Source: Methylotenera sp. (GTDB lineage Bacteria > Pseudomonadota > Gammaproteobacteria > Burkholderiales > Methylophilaceae). Taken from it: DNA of 64,000 bases. Numbering within the stretch: position 1 is the stretch's first letter; every line of letters begins with the position of its first letter. Both the position numbers and the translations under genes were made by a program. The stretch is taken from the NCBI GenBank assembly GCA_002928535.1, contig PERG01000005.1, positions 53,484 through 117,483 of the forward strand. Direction: 5' to 3'. Below the pieces are notes generated by a model, which was not told where the DNA came from, did not search any database, and saw only the letters and a program-made list of their open reading frames with translations. Positions 48,927 to 57,324 of the stretch are shown in pieces.

Positions 48927-49568
48927 ATGAGTACAGATAAAGATCCAAATAAAAAAGAGAAAGAAAGTTTCTCGCACGAAACCATCGAGACCAACAGTTT
49001 CCTCATGGTCATCCTGATTTTGTGCGTGGTGTCGTTTGGCGGCTTAGTGGAAATCGTGCCGCTATTCTTCCAGAAATCGACCACCCAGCCGGTAACCGGT
49101 TTGAAGCCTTATAACCCGCTGCAATTGGCGGGCCGTGATATCTACGTGCGTGAAGGTTGCTACAACTGCCACTCACAGATGATCCGTCCCTTTAAAGCAG
49201 AGACTTTACGTTACGGTCATTATTCCGTAGCTGGCGAGTTCGTCTATGACCACCCGTTCCAATGGGGTAGTAAGCGTACCGGTCCTGACCTGCACCGCGT
49301 TGGCAAGAAATACAGTGACGAATGGCACCGTATCCACTTAACCAACCCGCGTGACCTGGTGCCGGAATCCGTCATGCCGGCCTACCCTTGGTTGAACGAA
49401 AACAAGGTCGATGCGATGAGCATGCCTAACCACATGCGTGCTTTACGAACCGCTGGCGTCCCCTATACCGATGAGGAAATTAAAGGCTCTACGGATGCGG
49501 TGTATGACAAAACCGAAATGGATGCATTGGTGGCTTACCTGCAAGTATTAGGTACCTCTTTGAAGTAA
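48927..49568 (+). CDS. ccoO: cbb3-type cytochrome c oxidase subunit II (CcoO)
   Basis: A membrane-anchored monohaem cytochrome c subunit. One N-terminal helix (about residues 25-45), then the haem site [15 protein letters not shown] (CxxCH near residue 78) and a methionine ligand probably in [10 protein letters not shown]. The 213-residue length is typical. It lies 22 bases after ccoN with GAGAGAA upstream. Confidence 0.96.
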   Translation: MSTDKDPNKKEKESFSHETIETNSFLMVILILCVVSFGGLVEIVPLFFQKSTTQPVTGLKPYNPLQLAGRDIYVREGCYNCHSQMIRPFKAETLRYGHYSVAGEFVYDHPFQWGSKRTGPDLHRVGKKYSDEWHRIHLTNPRDLVPESVMPAYPWLNENKVDAMSMPNHMRALRTAGVPYTDEEIKGSTDAVYDKTEMDALVAYLQVLGTSLK

Positions 49569-49590
49569 TTTCTAAAGGATAGAGACTTTC

Positions 49591-49731
49591 ATGGATATTA
49601 CCGATTTACGTATTTTGGCAACGCTCGCCACTTTCGTTACCTTTGTGGGCGTTTGGGTGTGGGCGTGGTCGAAAAAAAATAAAAGAGATTTTGATGAAGC
49701 GGCTAGATTGCCGTTTGAGGGAGAAGAGTAA
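49591..49731 (+). CDS. ccoQ: cbb3-type oxidase subunit CcoQ
   Basis: A 46-residue ORF missing from the track because of its length: MDITDLRILATLATFVTF and onward, one membrane helix, then WSKKNKRDFDEAARLPF, the conserved CcoQ tail. It has an AAAGGA ribosome binding site and overlaps ccoP at TAATG. CcoQ stabilises the complex. Confidence 0.94.
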   Translation: MDITDLRILATLATFVTFVGVWVWAWSKKNKRDFDEAARLPFEGEE

Positions 49732-50747
49732 TGAGTGATTTTACCAGCAGTTTTTGGCCATATTTCATCTCGTTCATCGTGCTGGGCGGCATTTTCGGCT
49801 GTCTGATTTTGCTGTTCATGACCAGCAAAGTAAAGCAGATGAGCACCACAGACAACACCACTGGTCACGTCTACGACGAAGACATTGTAGAAATGAACAA
49901 CCCAATGCCACGTTGGTGGATGTGGTTGTTCGTGATTACTTGTGTGTTCGGTCTGGCTTACCTGGTGATTTATCCAGGCTTAGGAACTTACAAAGGCCTG
50001 AAAAACTGGACCAGCAAACAGGAATATGAGCAGGAAATTGAGGCATCCAAACAGAAACTGGCACCGGTATATGCCCGTTTTGCCAACATGACCCCGCAAG
50101 ACATCGCCAATGACAAAAAAGCCATGGCGATCGGCGAGCGTTTATTCATGAACAACTGCTCACTGTGTCACGGTTCGGATGCGCGCGGTAGTAAAGGCTT
50201 TCCTAACCTGACAGACCAGGATTGGATCCATGGCGGTAGCCCGGAGAAGATCAAGGAAACCATCACGCACGGCCGTCACGGCATGATGCCGCCGATGGCA
50301 GCAGCAGTGGGTAATGCAGAAGATGTGAAAAACGTCGCCAATTACGTGTTAAGTCTTTCCAACAGCAAGCACGATATTAACCGTGCCAAGCTGGGAAAAG
50401 AGAAATTCGCAGCTTGTGCGGCTTGTCACGGTGCTGAAGGTAAAGGTAACCAGATGATCGGTGCACCTAATCTGTCTGACAACATCTGGCTGCACGGTTA
50501 CGGTGAAGCGGCCATTATTGAGCGTATCAACTTGGGTAAAGATAACCAGATGCCTGCGCAAGAAGGCCGCCTGACCCCTGAGCAAATCAACGTGTTGGCG
50601 TCTTATGTGTGGCGTTTTTCTAATACACAGCCGCCAGCCAATGTGCCGACGGTGAAGCCACCGGTGACGGCAGCAGTTGATACAGGCTTGGTGAGCACTG
50701 CCGCAGCAGCAACCGCAATCACCAACACAGCAGTTGAAACCAAGTAA
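49731..50747 (+). CDS. ccoP: cbb3-type cytochrome c oxidase subunit III (CcoP), dihaem
   Basis: Electron entry subunit with two c-type haems. Two N-terminal membrane helices (about 8-28 and 58-80) flank the conserved DNTTGHVYDEDIVEMNNPMPRWW. The haem sites are CSLCHGSD (about 142-145) and CAACHGAE (about 225-228), with axial Met candidates in HGMMPPM and DNQMPAQ. The final 45 residues are an Ala/Pro/Thr-rich tail. The 338-residue length is normal. Confidence 0.96.
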   Translation: MSDFTSSFWPYFISFIVLGGIFGCLILLFMTSKVKQMSTTDNTTGHVYDEDIVEMNNPMPRWWMWLFVITCVFGLAYLVIYPGLGTYKGLKNWTSKQEYEQEIEASKQKLAPVYARFANMTPQDIANDKKAMAIGERLFMNNCSLCHGSDARGSKGFPNLTDQDWIHGGSPEKIKETITHGRHGMMPPMAAAVGNAEDVKNVANYVLSLSNSKHDINRAKLGKEKFAACAACHGAEGKGNQMIGAPNLSDNIWLHGYGEAAIIERINLGKDNQMPAQEGRLTPEQINVLASYVWRFSNTQPPANVPTVKPPVTAAVDTGLVSTAAAATAITNTAVETK

Positions 50748-50767
50748 CAGCAAGTAATTTAAGTTAA

Positions 50768-50780
50768 CACTTTTAAAGTG
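50768..50780 (+). promoter_or_regulatory. Short perfect dyad before ccoG
   Basis: CACTTT-T-AAAGTG lies 9 bases before the ccoG ATG. It could form a small stem over the ribosome binding region. Confidence 0.25.
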
Positions 50781-50788
50781 AGTACATA

Positions 50789-52225
50789 ATGACCGCCGTC
50801 TTGAAAACACCGAGAAAGATCATTCCGATAGTGAGTGAACCTTCGCAGGATGAATTTGTGTCGCTTTACGAAAAGCAGCAGAAAATATACCCGCGCAGCA
50901 TTTCCGGTTATTTCAATAACTGGCGGTGGGTCATGATCTGGATCACGCAAATCGTGTTTTACGGCGTGCCATGGCTGCAATGGGGCCAACGACAGGCGTT
51001 CCTGCTAGATATCGATACGCACCGTTTCTATATCGGCGGCCTGGTGTTGTACCCGCAAGACCTGATCTACCTGGTGGTGATCCTGGTCATTTCAGCCCTG
51101 GCATTATTTTTATTTACTGCGGTTGCCGGCAGGTTGTGGTGTGGTTTCTCCTGCCCGCAGTCCGTCTATACAGCGATCTTTCTCTGGATAGAAAACAAAG
51201 TGGAAGGCGATCGCGCAACCCGTATTCGATTGGATAGCGGCAAGCTGGGCGCCAAAAAAATCTACAAAAAAACCCTCAAGCACGCTATCTGGATCGCTTT
51301 TTCCATGTGGACCGGCTTTACCTTTTTAGGCTATTTCGCGCCGATCCGCGATTTATCCGACAATATCATGCAACTCAGTTTAGGTCCGTGGGAAAGCTTC
51401 TGGATCTGCTTTTACGGCTTCGCCACCTATGGCAATGCCGGCTTCTTGCGCGAACAAGTCTGCAAATACATGTGCCCGTATGCACGCTTCCAAAGCGCCA
51501 TGTTCGATAAAGACACGCTGATCGTCGCCTATGATGCCGAGCGCGGCGAACCGCGCCGTGGCCGTTCCCGTAAAGTGGAACCGAAAGCAGAAGGCCTGGG
51601 CGATTGCATCGAATGCAGTATGTGCGTACAGGTCTGCCCGGTAGGCATCGATATCCGCGACGGCCTTCAATACGAATGTATCAGCTGCGGCTTGTGTGTG
51701 GATGCCTGCGACAGCATCATGGACAAGATGGAGTACCCGCGCGGCCTGATCCGATTCTCTACGCAAAACGGCGTGAGCAATCATTGGTCACAACACGAGA
51801 TTGTGCAAAAAATCCTGCGCCCGCGTGTGCTGATTTACACCGGCATCTTATTAGCCCTCTGTATCGGTTTTGCGGTATCGCTAGGCATGCGTACGCCTTT
51901 CAAGGTGGATGTAATTCGCGACCGCGGCGTGATGTCGCGCCTGGTGCCTGGCGGCAATATCGAAAACGTGTACCGCCTGCAAATCACCAATGCAACTGAA
52001 TTGGCACAATCGTATCGCATTAGTATCAGCGGTTTGGAAGGCTTATCGATTGCCTCTAACAAGGAATTTATGGTCGATGGCGCAAGCACCCGTATGGTGG
52101 CGGTCAGCCTGCAAATCGAGGACGGCACGCTGAAAAGCGGTACGCACCCGATCAAGTTCGGCATTGAAGCACTAGGCACTGACCAGCGTGTGGATGAAAA
52201 ATCGATTTTCTATATGCCACGTTAA
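50789..52225 (+). CDS. ccoG: cbb3 oxidase accessory protein CcoG (RdxA/FixG)
   Basis: A membrane Fe-S protein that reduces Cu(II) to Cu(I) for cbb3 assembly. About five membrane helices are seen (WVMIWITQIVFYGVPWLQ onward). The WCGFSCPQSVYTAIFLWIE segment precedes a dicluster ferredoxin domain, CIECSMCVQVCPVGIDIRDG and CISCGLCVDACD, and a C-terminal immunoglobulin-like periplasmic domain (about 375-475). The 478-residue length is usual. It follows ccoP by 41 bases. Confidence 0.95.
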   Translation: MTAVLKTPRKIIPIVSEPSQDEFVSLYEKQQKIYPRSISGYFNNWRWVMIWITQIVFYGVPWLQWGQRQAFLLDIDTHRFYIGGLVLYPQDLIYLVVILVISALALFLFTAVAGRLWCGFSCPQSVYTAIFLWIENKVEGDRATRIRLDSGKLGAKKIYKKTLKHAIWIAFSMWTGFTFLGYFAPIRDLSDNIMQLSLGPWESFWICFYGFATYGNAGFLREQVCKYMCPYARFQSAMFDKDTLIVAYDAERGEPRRGRSRKVEPKAEGLGDCIECSMCVQVCPVGIDIRDGLQYECISCGLCVDACDSIMDKMEYPRGLIRFSTQNGVSNHWSQHEIVQKILRPRVLIYTGILLALCIGFAVSLGMRTPFKVDVIRDRGVMSRLVPGGNIENVYRLQITNATELAQSYRISISGLEGLSIASNKEFMVDGASTRMVAVSLQIEDGTLKSGTHPIKFGIEALGTDQRVDEKSIFYMPR

Positions 52226-52240
52226 GATGAAGGATCGACC

Positions 52241-52582
52241 ATGAGTGATACTGCAAAAAAATCCGAGCCAACTAAAACGGTTGGCAAAGTCCCCGCAAAA
52301 CCGTGGTGGCATTACGGTCACGCCTGGCTGGTATTCGGCGGGCCCGCCGCTGTGGTGCTGGCGTGTATCGTGACGGTCTATATCGCTGTCAGCAAACAAG
52401 ATCCGGTGGTGGACCAAGACTACTACCGCAAAGGCATTGAAATCAACCAGACGCTGGAACGGGAAGCGGCAACTAATCCGAAATCAACTGAAGCAATAGA
52501 AAAACAGAATGCCCTGGAACCAGCCATGCGCGCACGTAACCACGCAGCCACCGGTGTCAATCAAAAGCCTGAGGATCAATAA
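52241..52582 (+). CDS. ccoH: cbb3 oxidase assembly protein CcoH (FixH)
   Basis: A 113-residue single-span protein. A Lys/Pro-rich cytoplasmic start is followed by PWWHYGHAWLVFGGPAAVVLACIVTVYIAV and the conserved DPVVDQDYYRKGIEINQTL of FixH. The family's periplasmic beta-domain is shortened to a low-complexity tail, making this a compact form of CcoH. It lies between ccoG and the TauE/SafE gene, as in other cbb3 clusters. Confidence 0.9.
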   Translation: MSDTAKKSEPTKTVGKVPAKPWWHYGHAWLVFGGPAAVVLACIVTVYIAVSKQDPVVDQDYYRKGIEINQTLEREAATNPKSTEAIEKQNALEPAMRARNHAATGVNQKPEDQ

Positions 52583-52588
52583 GCAAGC

Positions 52589-53260
52589 ATGGAGGCCGCA
52601 CTCATCTATAGTGCATTCATCATGGGCCTGGCGGGCGGCCCGCATTGCGTGGCCATGTGCGGTGCCGCTTGTGCAGGCTTCACGGCCCAATCTGCCACTG
52701 CACAACACCGCTATGCCGTCCCGCTCTACCATTTAGGCCGTTTATGCGGCTACAGCCTTCTCGGCGCGATTGCTGCATTAGGCATTCAAAGTATCGCGTG
52801 GGTGTCTGAATACACCGGTGCATTGCGCCCGCTATGGACCTTCTTTCATGTACTGGTATTTTTCTGGGGCTTGTTACTGTTAGCGTTTGCACGCCAGCCG
52901 GTTTGGGTGGACCGTACCGGCCGCAATATCTGGCAACACGTTAAGAAGTTAACCCAGTTCAAAGGCGGCCATTTTTACTTAGGCGTATTGTGGGCACTGA
53001 TGCCCTGCGGCTTGCTCTACTCTGCGCTGATTATTGCTTCATTCAATGGCGAGGCTTTGGGTGGCGCCATGAGCATGGCGGCTTTTGCCATTGGCTCAAG
53101 CTTTTCGTTATTCTTTGCGCCGTGGGTATGGTTCAAGTTGAAAGGCAGCTTGATCGAGCCTTATGGCATGCGGCTCGCCGGCTTGATGTTAAGCAGTGCC
53201 AGCGCCTGGGCGATCTGGATGCAAGTCGCACATAACACCAAAATCTGGTGCATCAACTAA
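52589..53260 (+). CDS. TauE/SafE-family membrane protein of the cbb3 cluster
   Basis: 223 residues with about six membrane helices. The opening GLAGGPHCVAMCGAACAGF, with a conserved His and two Cys, marks the subgroup that accompanies ccoH and ccoI in proteobacteria and is annotated as sulfite exporter TauE/SafE or DsbD-like. LWALMPCGLLYSALIIA is the matching second-half motif. A role in copper or thiol traffic for cbb3 maturation is plausible, whereas sulfite export is only a family name. It lies 6 bases after ccoH and is the last gene of the run. Confidence 0.85.
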   Translation: MEAALIYSAFIMGLAGGPHCVAMCGAACAGFTAQSATAQHRYAVPLYHLGRLCGYSLLGAIAALGIQSIAWVSEYTGALRPLWTFFHVLVFFWGLLLLAFARQPVWVDRTGRNIWQHVKKLTQFKGGHFYLGVLWALMPCGLLYSALIIASFNGEALGGAMSMAAFAIGSSFSLFFAPWVWFKLKGSLIEPYGMRLAGLMLSSASAWAIWMQVAHNTKIWCIN

Positions 53261-53294
53261 ATAAACTCTTTTAACCTGCTACTCAATTGAATTG

Positions 53295-53390
53295 TAGCGT
53301 TGCGTGGTGCTCGTAACCTCGCTGTATTTGCATACTATCTCGGCTGCTGCGCTTCGGGCGCCTTACACTTCAATCGCTCGCTAAGGTTCT
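53295..53390. repeat. Intergenic repeat element after the cbb3 cluster
   Basis: Contains CTCGCTGTATTTGCATAC and onward, matching the element in the biotin operon (19 of 26 bases, plus a shared GCGCCTTAC/GCCGCCTTGC end). It lies between convergent genes and is non-coding. Confidence 0.42.
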
Positions 53391-53396
53391 CAGATT

Positions 53397-54593
53397 TTAT
53401 TGCTCCAACACGACCACTTTCAAACCTTCATGTGCAGTATTCCACAGTAAGTAAGACTGCCCGTTACGACCCAATAATTGCGGATAATCCACTTTACCCT
53501 CAGCACTGACTAATAGCTTCGCTGCATGCCAGCTCCGGCCGCCGTCATCCGACATCATGCCGTAGATAGTATGGCGCTTCGCTTCAGTTTCCCGCCATAC
53601 CAACCAAACTTTTTCACCTTGGCTTAGCAAGGCCGGATGTCCTGCCCGATGCGCATTGTTACCAAATTTCTTAGGTACAGAAGACGCCCAGGCGACGCCA
53701 TCCATCCGGCTGTAATATAAGCCGGGCTTTTTATCGTTGCCGTCAAAATAGGCTAAATGGTAACCCCACCAATCCTTGCCCTCCCCACCGGTGGCCAGCG
53801 CTCCGCCATGATGCGGGCAACCATCGATTTTCCAGTGGCCAAAAGTCGCGCGCTGCAGTTTGGCTGGCGACTTATCTAAGGGCAATTCTGCCATCATATG
53901 ATCGCGCTCGCCGCCTTCGAAAATATGCCGCCATAACGCGACAACCGTGCCATCCGGCTCATGTGTGGTGGCGATCCTGCAACATTCACAACTGGCGTCG
54001 GTTAATTTGCGTTCCGTTTGAAATGTCTGCCCGTGATCAGTCGACACTGCATAGTAAATCGCAGCGCCCGCATAAGTCTGGCTGGCTTTTTTGGCAGCTA
54101 CGGCGTCACGTTTATCAATCCAGCTCACAATAATTTTGCCGTCAGGTCCCACATCCAGGGTATTAAACGCATGGGTGATTTCGGCACGGTCTTGATGAAC
54201 GATAAACGGTTTTTCAAAACTTTTGCCGCCATCCAACGAACGTGCGAACCATATATAACCGGCGAAACGGGTGCCCAGGTTTTGCGTCCAGCTCACATAA
54301 AGATGGCCTTTGTTATCCACAGCAATGTGCGGCCGCGCTTCGTTACTGGCGCCGATATTTTGTGGGGTTGTATTCACCATCATCGCTTGGCTGAAAGTTT
54401 TCCCTAGATCGCTACTTTTATCGACCAGTAGAAAATCATCTTTGACTGATGCGCGCCATAATTGGCCTTTTGCATCAAAAGCCAAGTCGATGGCCGATAA
54501 GCCGGGTACCGGGTGTTGGGTATGTGCTTCATGTGCAATGCTACACAGCGCGGTTAATAACAAAGTTAGGAATACTAAAAAACGTTTCATCAA
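53397..54593 (-). CDS. Exported BNR/Asp-box repeat protein with CECC and CPHH motifs
   Basis: A 398-residue secreted beta-propeller of the sialidase superfamily. It has a signal peptide (about residues 1-20), then at least four Asp-box-like repeats: SSDLGKTF, SLDGGKSF, STDHGQTF and SDDGGRSW. Between repeats three and four lie ASCECCRIATTHEPDG and DGCPHHGGAL, a Cys/His set suited to metal binding and not needed for sialidase catalysis. I do not see the sialidase arginine triad with confidence. Database names such as exo-alpha-sialidase are probably misleading. It follows the TonB receptor and DUF2946 genes on one strand, 155 bases after the receptor. Confidence 0.75.
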   Translation of the reverse strand: MMKRFLVFLTLLLTALCSIAHEAHTQHPVPGLSAIDLAFDAKGQLWRASVKDDFLLVDKSSDLGKTFSQAMMVNTTPQNIGASNEARPHIAVDNKGHLYVSWTQNLGTRFAGYIWFARSLDGGKSFEKPFIVHQDRAEITHAFNTLDVGPDGKIIVSWIDKRDAVAAKKASQTYAGAAIYYAVSTDHGQTFQTERKLTDASCECCRIATTHEPDGTVVALWRHIFEGGERDHMMAELPLDKSPAKLQRATFGHWKIDGCPHHGGALATGGEGKDWWGYHLAYFDGNDKKPGLYYSRMDGVAWASSVPKKFGNNAHRAGHPALLSQGEKVWLVWRETEAKRHTIYGMMSDDGGRSWHAAKLLVSAEGKVDYPQLLGRNGQSYLLWNTAHEGLKVVVLEQ

Positions 54594-54748
54594 AATCCTT
54601 CATCTAATTCGCAATATAAAGCGTAATAGCAAAACGTTTTTACCGCGCCCAGCAAAGCCGCTAAGACCAGTTCGACTCCGGCTCACGCCTCTATACGTTT
54701 TCTCTATAAAAATTAATACTGTTTGGCACTGATTATTATGAATGGCAA

Positions 54749-56815
54749 TTAATATTTAAATTCCGCACCCATATAGAACGAGCGGCCATCGCCGGGTAAA
54801 AACAGCGCCTGATTCATACCGGGCCGGGTGGCATCCAGAATCACGTTAGTGGTTGCTGCATATTTTTTATCACTTAAATTGCGCATATCGATAAACCATG
54901 AAAGCTGCTTATTAACTTGCTGCCCGGCTTTGATACCCCATAGCGTGTAAGGATCAGCATACAGCGTTTGTGCAAAATCCACTGAATAACGCTGAGGCGA
55001 GACTTCAATAGTTGGGCCGATATAAAAACCATTTCTGCGATACATCAACTCGCTGCGAAGCAGGCTTTTTTGCAAACCCGGTAGTTTGCGGTTACCAAAT
55101 TGCTCGTCATCATTAAAACGGAAATGGTTGATCAACAGGCTTTGGCGCCATTGCAAATGCCAAGGAAGCCTGGCCGTCATGCCGAATTCCAAACCTGCGT
55201 GTACCGTCTGATCAGCATTGGTGGTTTGGGTAGCTGGCGCAGCATTATTACCCGCCGGGAATACTGCTGTTTGCAATAGTTCTTTATCCAGCTTTGCATA
55301 GTAGGCGGAAAAATCCCAGTCGATATGCTCAGTATTGCCGCGGGTACCCACTTCAAACGTTGTACCTTCTTGCGCATCGACGATATTCGGCCTTAAACCC
55401 CCAGCCAGTTCGCCAAATGAAGGCGGTTCATAACTGCGCGATAGGTTCGCATAAAATTGCACATTGGGACGGTAGTCATACAACACGCCAATTTTAGGAT
55501 TAGTTTGTACATACGTGGCATCGAAACTTTCGTTTTGCCCGGCACTGGCGAAGAATTGATCGCGCAGGTTGCGTTCGGAGTGCGTATATTGCAAACCGGC
55601 AATCAGTGCCACATCCGGCATCAGGTAGAAACGGTTTTCCACATACGCCTCAATATTGCGCGCCTGGTATTCCAGCCTATTTTGCCTGGCACCTCTTTTA
55701 CCCCGATTATTAATCGAACGCTCGTCGTAACCTTTACCATAGCTAGGATTAAAACCCAGAGTTAATGCATTTTTATGCCCTAGGATTTCACCCTCATGCG
55801 TATAACGTGCTTCAAAACCATAATCGTTGGTATCCAGATCAATGACCTGGAAAATGGGATGAAACAAATCTCTGTGCGAATAGTAGGCACTAACTTGCAG
55901 ATTGCTTTGTTCACCAAGCCTGAAATTGGTTTTATTGGCAATGCGGATTAAATCGATATCGCGTTTTTGCTGGCCGATGGCCGGGCTTAAAAATGCATCG
56001 CTTGGGTCGTCTTTTAATTGGTCTTTTGTCAGCGGTGCGGGCAAGTCAGAATCGCTTCTGGCATAGCCCAAGTAGAAGCGCGTTTCGATATCGTCATTCA
56101 CATGGTAGCCAAAATTGACATTCAAACGCAGCGCGCGCTGCTCAGCATTTTCACGGAAGCCTTCCTGGTTAAAACTACTGCCGCTGATGAAATAATCAAA
56201 ATCGCCGATCACATTGCCAGTGCTCAAACCTAAGCGCTGGTAATCAAAGCTGCCGGCTTCTGCCCGTATGTTCAAATGTTCGGCATCGTACCCAGTCGGC
56301 GACATGAAATTGATCGCACCACCTAAGTTGCTGGTGCCATAACGCAAGGCATTCGCCCCACGATACACTTCGATATAACGTGTTGCCATCGGCTCTATGG
56401 CCTGATAGTCAAAACTGCCATCGGCCTGATTGACGGGAATACCATCCTGCATAAGCTTGATGCCACGTCCATGAAAGGTACGCTGCAAACCAGATCCACG
56501 AATTGATAGTCGCGTTTCCTCGGCGCCGAACCGTGATTGTGCCAATACACCAGCAGCCAAGCCAAGCGTATCCCTGAAATTGGAGACACGGCCCTCACGT
56601 ATTTCGTGAAGATCGACAATTGTCACGCCGCCAGGGGTTTTGTTAATGATTTCACGAGCGGCATCCAAATCTGGCTGGGTAGCTGAAACAGACTCTTTCT
56701 TACCGATTACTTCCACTTGCTGCAAAGTGAGGTCATGCTGATGGTCTGCGGCGGCAGAGATGGGCAGATAGGCTGTAGATAAGCCTATAAAGCACCTAAA
56801 TAACGTTTGATTCAT
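54749..56815 (-). CDS. TonB-dependent outer membrane receptor
   Basis: 688 residues: a signal peptide (to about residue 22), a plug domain (about 45-165, with NKTPGGVTIVDLHEIREG, TRLSIRGSGLQRTFHGRGIKLMQDG and ALRYGTSNLGGAINF), and a 22-strand barrel ending in YMGAEFKY with terminal aromatic residue. A TonB box may be the QQVEVIG segment. The mature N-terminus carries DHQHD. The substrate is not evident. The DUF2946 neighbour suggests copper, while the sequence family also includes ferric-chelate receptors. No Fur box was recognised upstream. Confidence 0.88.
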   Translation of the reverse strand: MNQTLFRCFIGLSTAYLPISAAADHQHDLTLQQVEVIGKKESVSATQPDLDAAREIINKTPGGVTIVDLHEIREGRVSNFRDTLGLAAGVLAQSRFGAEETRLSIRGSGLQRTFHGRGIKLMQDGIPVNQADGSFDYQAIEPMATRYIEVYRGANALRYGTSNLGGAINFMSPTGYDAEHLNIRAEAGSFDYQRLGLSTGNVIGDFDYFISGSSFNQEGFRENAEQRALRLNVNFGYHVNDDIETRFYLGYARSDSDLPAPLTKDQLKDDPSDAFLSPAIGQQKRDIDLIRIANKTNFRLGEQSNLQVSAYYSHRDLFHPIFQVIDLDTNDYGFEARYTHEGEILGHKNALTLGFNPSYGKGYDERSINNRGKRGARQNRLEYQARNIEAYVENRFYLMPDVALIAGLQYTHSERNLRDQFFASAGQNESFDATYVQTNPKIGVLYDYRPNVQFYANLSRSYEPPSFGELAGGLRPNIVDAQEGTTFEVGTRGNTEHIDWDFSAYYAKLDKELLQTAVFPAGNNAAPATQTTNADQTVHAGLEFGMTARLPWHLQWRQSLLINHFRFNDDEQFGNRKLPGLQKSLLRSELMYRRNGFYIGPTIEVSPQRYSVDFAQTLYADPYTLWGIKAGQQVNKQLSWFIDMRNLSDKKYAATTNVILDATRPGMNQALFLPGDGRSFYMGAEFKY

Positions 56816-56868
56816 TGAAACATTCCTTAAAGATTAACGCAGAGCCTGAACTCTGAAAAAGTTAATGA

Positions 56869-57294
56869 TTAGGAATTAGGCGGGCCTTGGCTGGGGGGTA
56901 AGAGCTCCAAGTGCTGGTAGACAGGTGTAACAGCAGAAGCAGTCACTTGCCAGGCTTGGGCTTCCAGTACCTGGATGATGAATGGGATGGTATTGGGAAT
57001 AGCATCCTGGGTTGGTGGATTGGAACAAAACACACAATGCGCTAAATGACGGTCATCATTTTCGGATTTTATCGATGGCTTGACGTCTAACTCAGTGTTT
57101 AACTGCTTGCCCATGGTGGTTTTCACCTGGATTATGACTTTTTTCCCATCAGATGTACAAATCTTTTGCACAAACGACGGATTCCCCGTCCAGGATGCTA
57201 GGGCATGCGAAACGGCCGGTGCCAGCGAGACGAACAACATCACGGCTACCATAAGCCGGCTGATGAAGGTCGTGTTGAATTTGAATCGCATCAT
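56869..57294 (-). CDS. DUF2946-type exported protein, second copy
   Basis: 141 residues with a signal (AVMLFVSLAPAVSHA), then KICTSDGKKVIIQV, a variable linker and HLAHCVFCSNPPTQ, and a terminal PPSQGPPNS. The CTSDG...HCxFC pattern is characteristic of DUF2946, which in other genomes lies beside TonB-dependent copper receptors. It is 53 bases upstream of the receptor gene and likely cotranscribed. Compared with the copy at 44.2 kb it shares the signal ending in SHA, the CTS motif, CxxC and the Pro-rich end. Confidence 0.75.
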   Translation of the reverse strand: MMRFKFNTTFISRLMVAVMLFVSLAPAVSHALASWTGNPSFVQKICTSDGKKVIIQVKTTMGKQLNTELDVKPSIKSENDDRHLAHCVFCSNPPTQDAIPNTIPFIIQVLEAQAWQVTASAVTPVYQHLELLPPSQGPPNS

Positions 57295-57324
57295 GAGATT
57301 ATAAAGAAAGCCGGCGGATTTTCA

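Noticed and set aside
50349-50810. 153-residue Cys/Arg-rich minus-strand ORF opposite ccoP
   Set aside because: It is antisense to the haem-binding part of ccoP. The cysteines arise from the reverse reading of Ala/Thr codons.
53397-54593. Calling the BNR protein a true sialidase
   Set aside because: Asp-box repeats occur in many propellers. The catalytic arginine triad is not clearly visible, and the Cys/His insert and neighbours point elsewhere.
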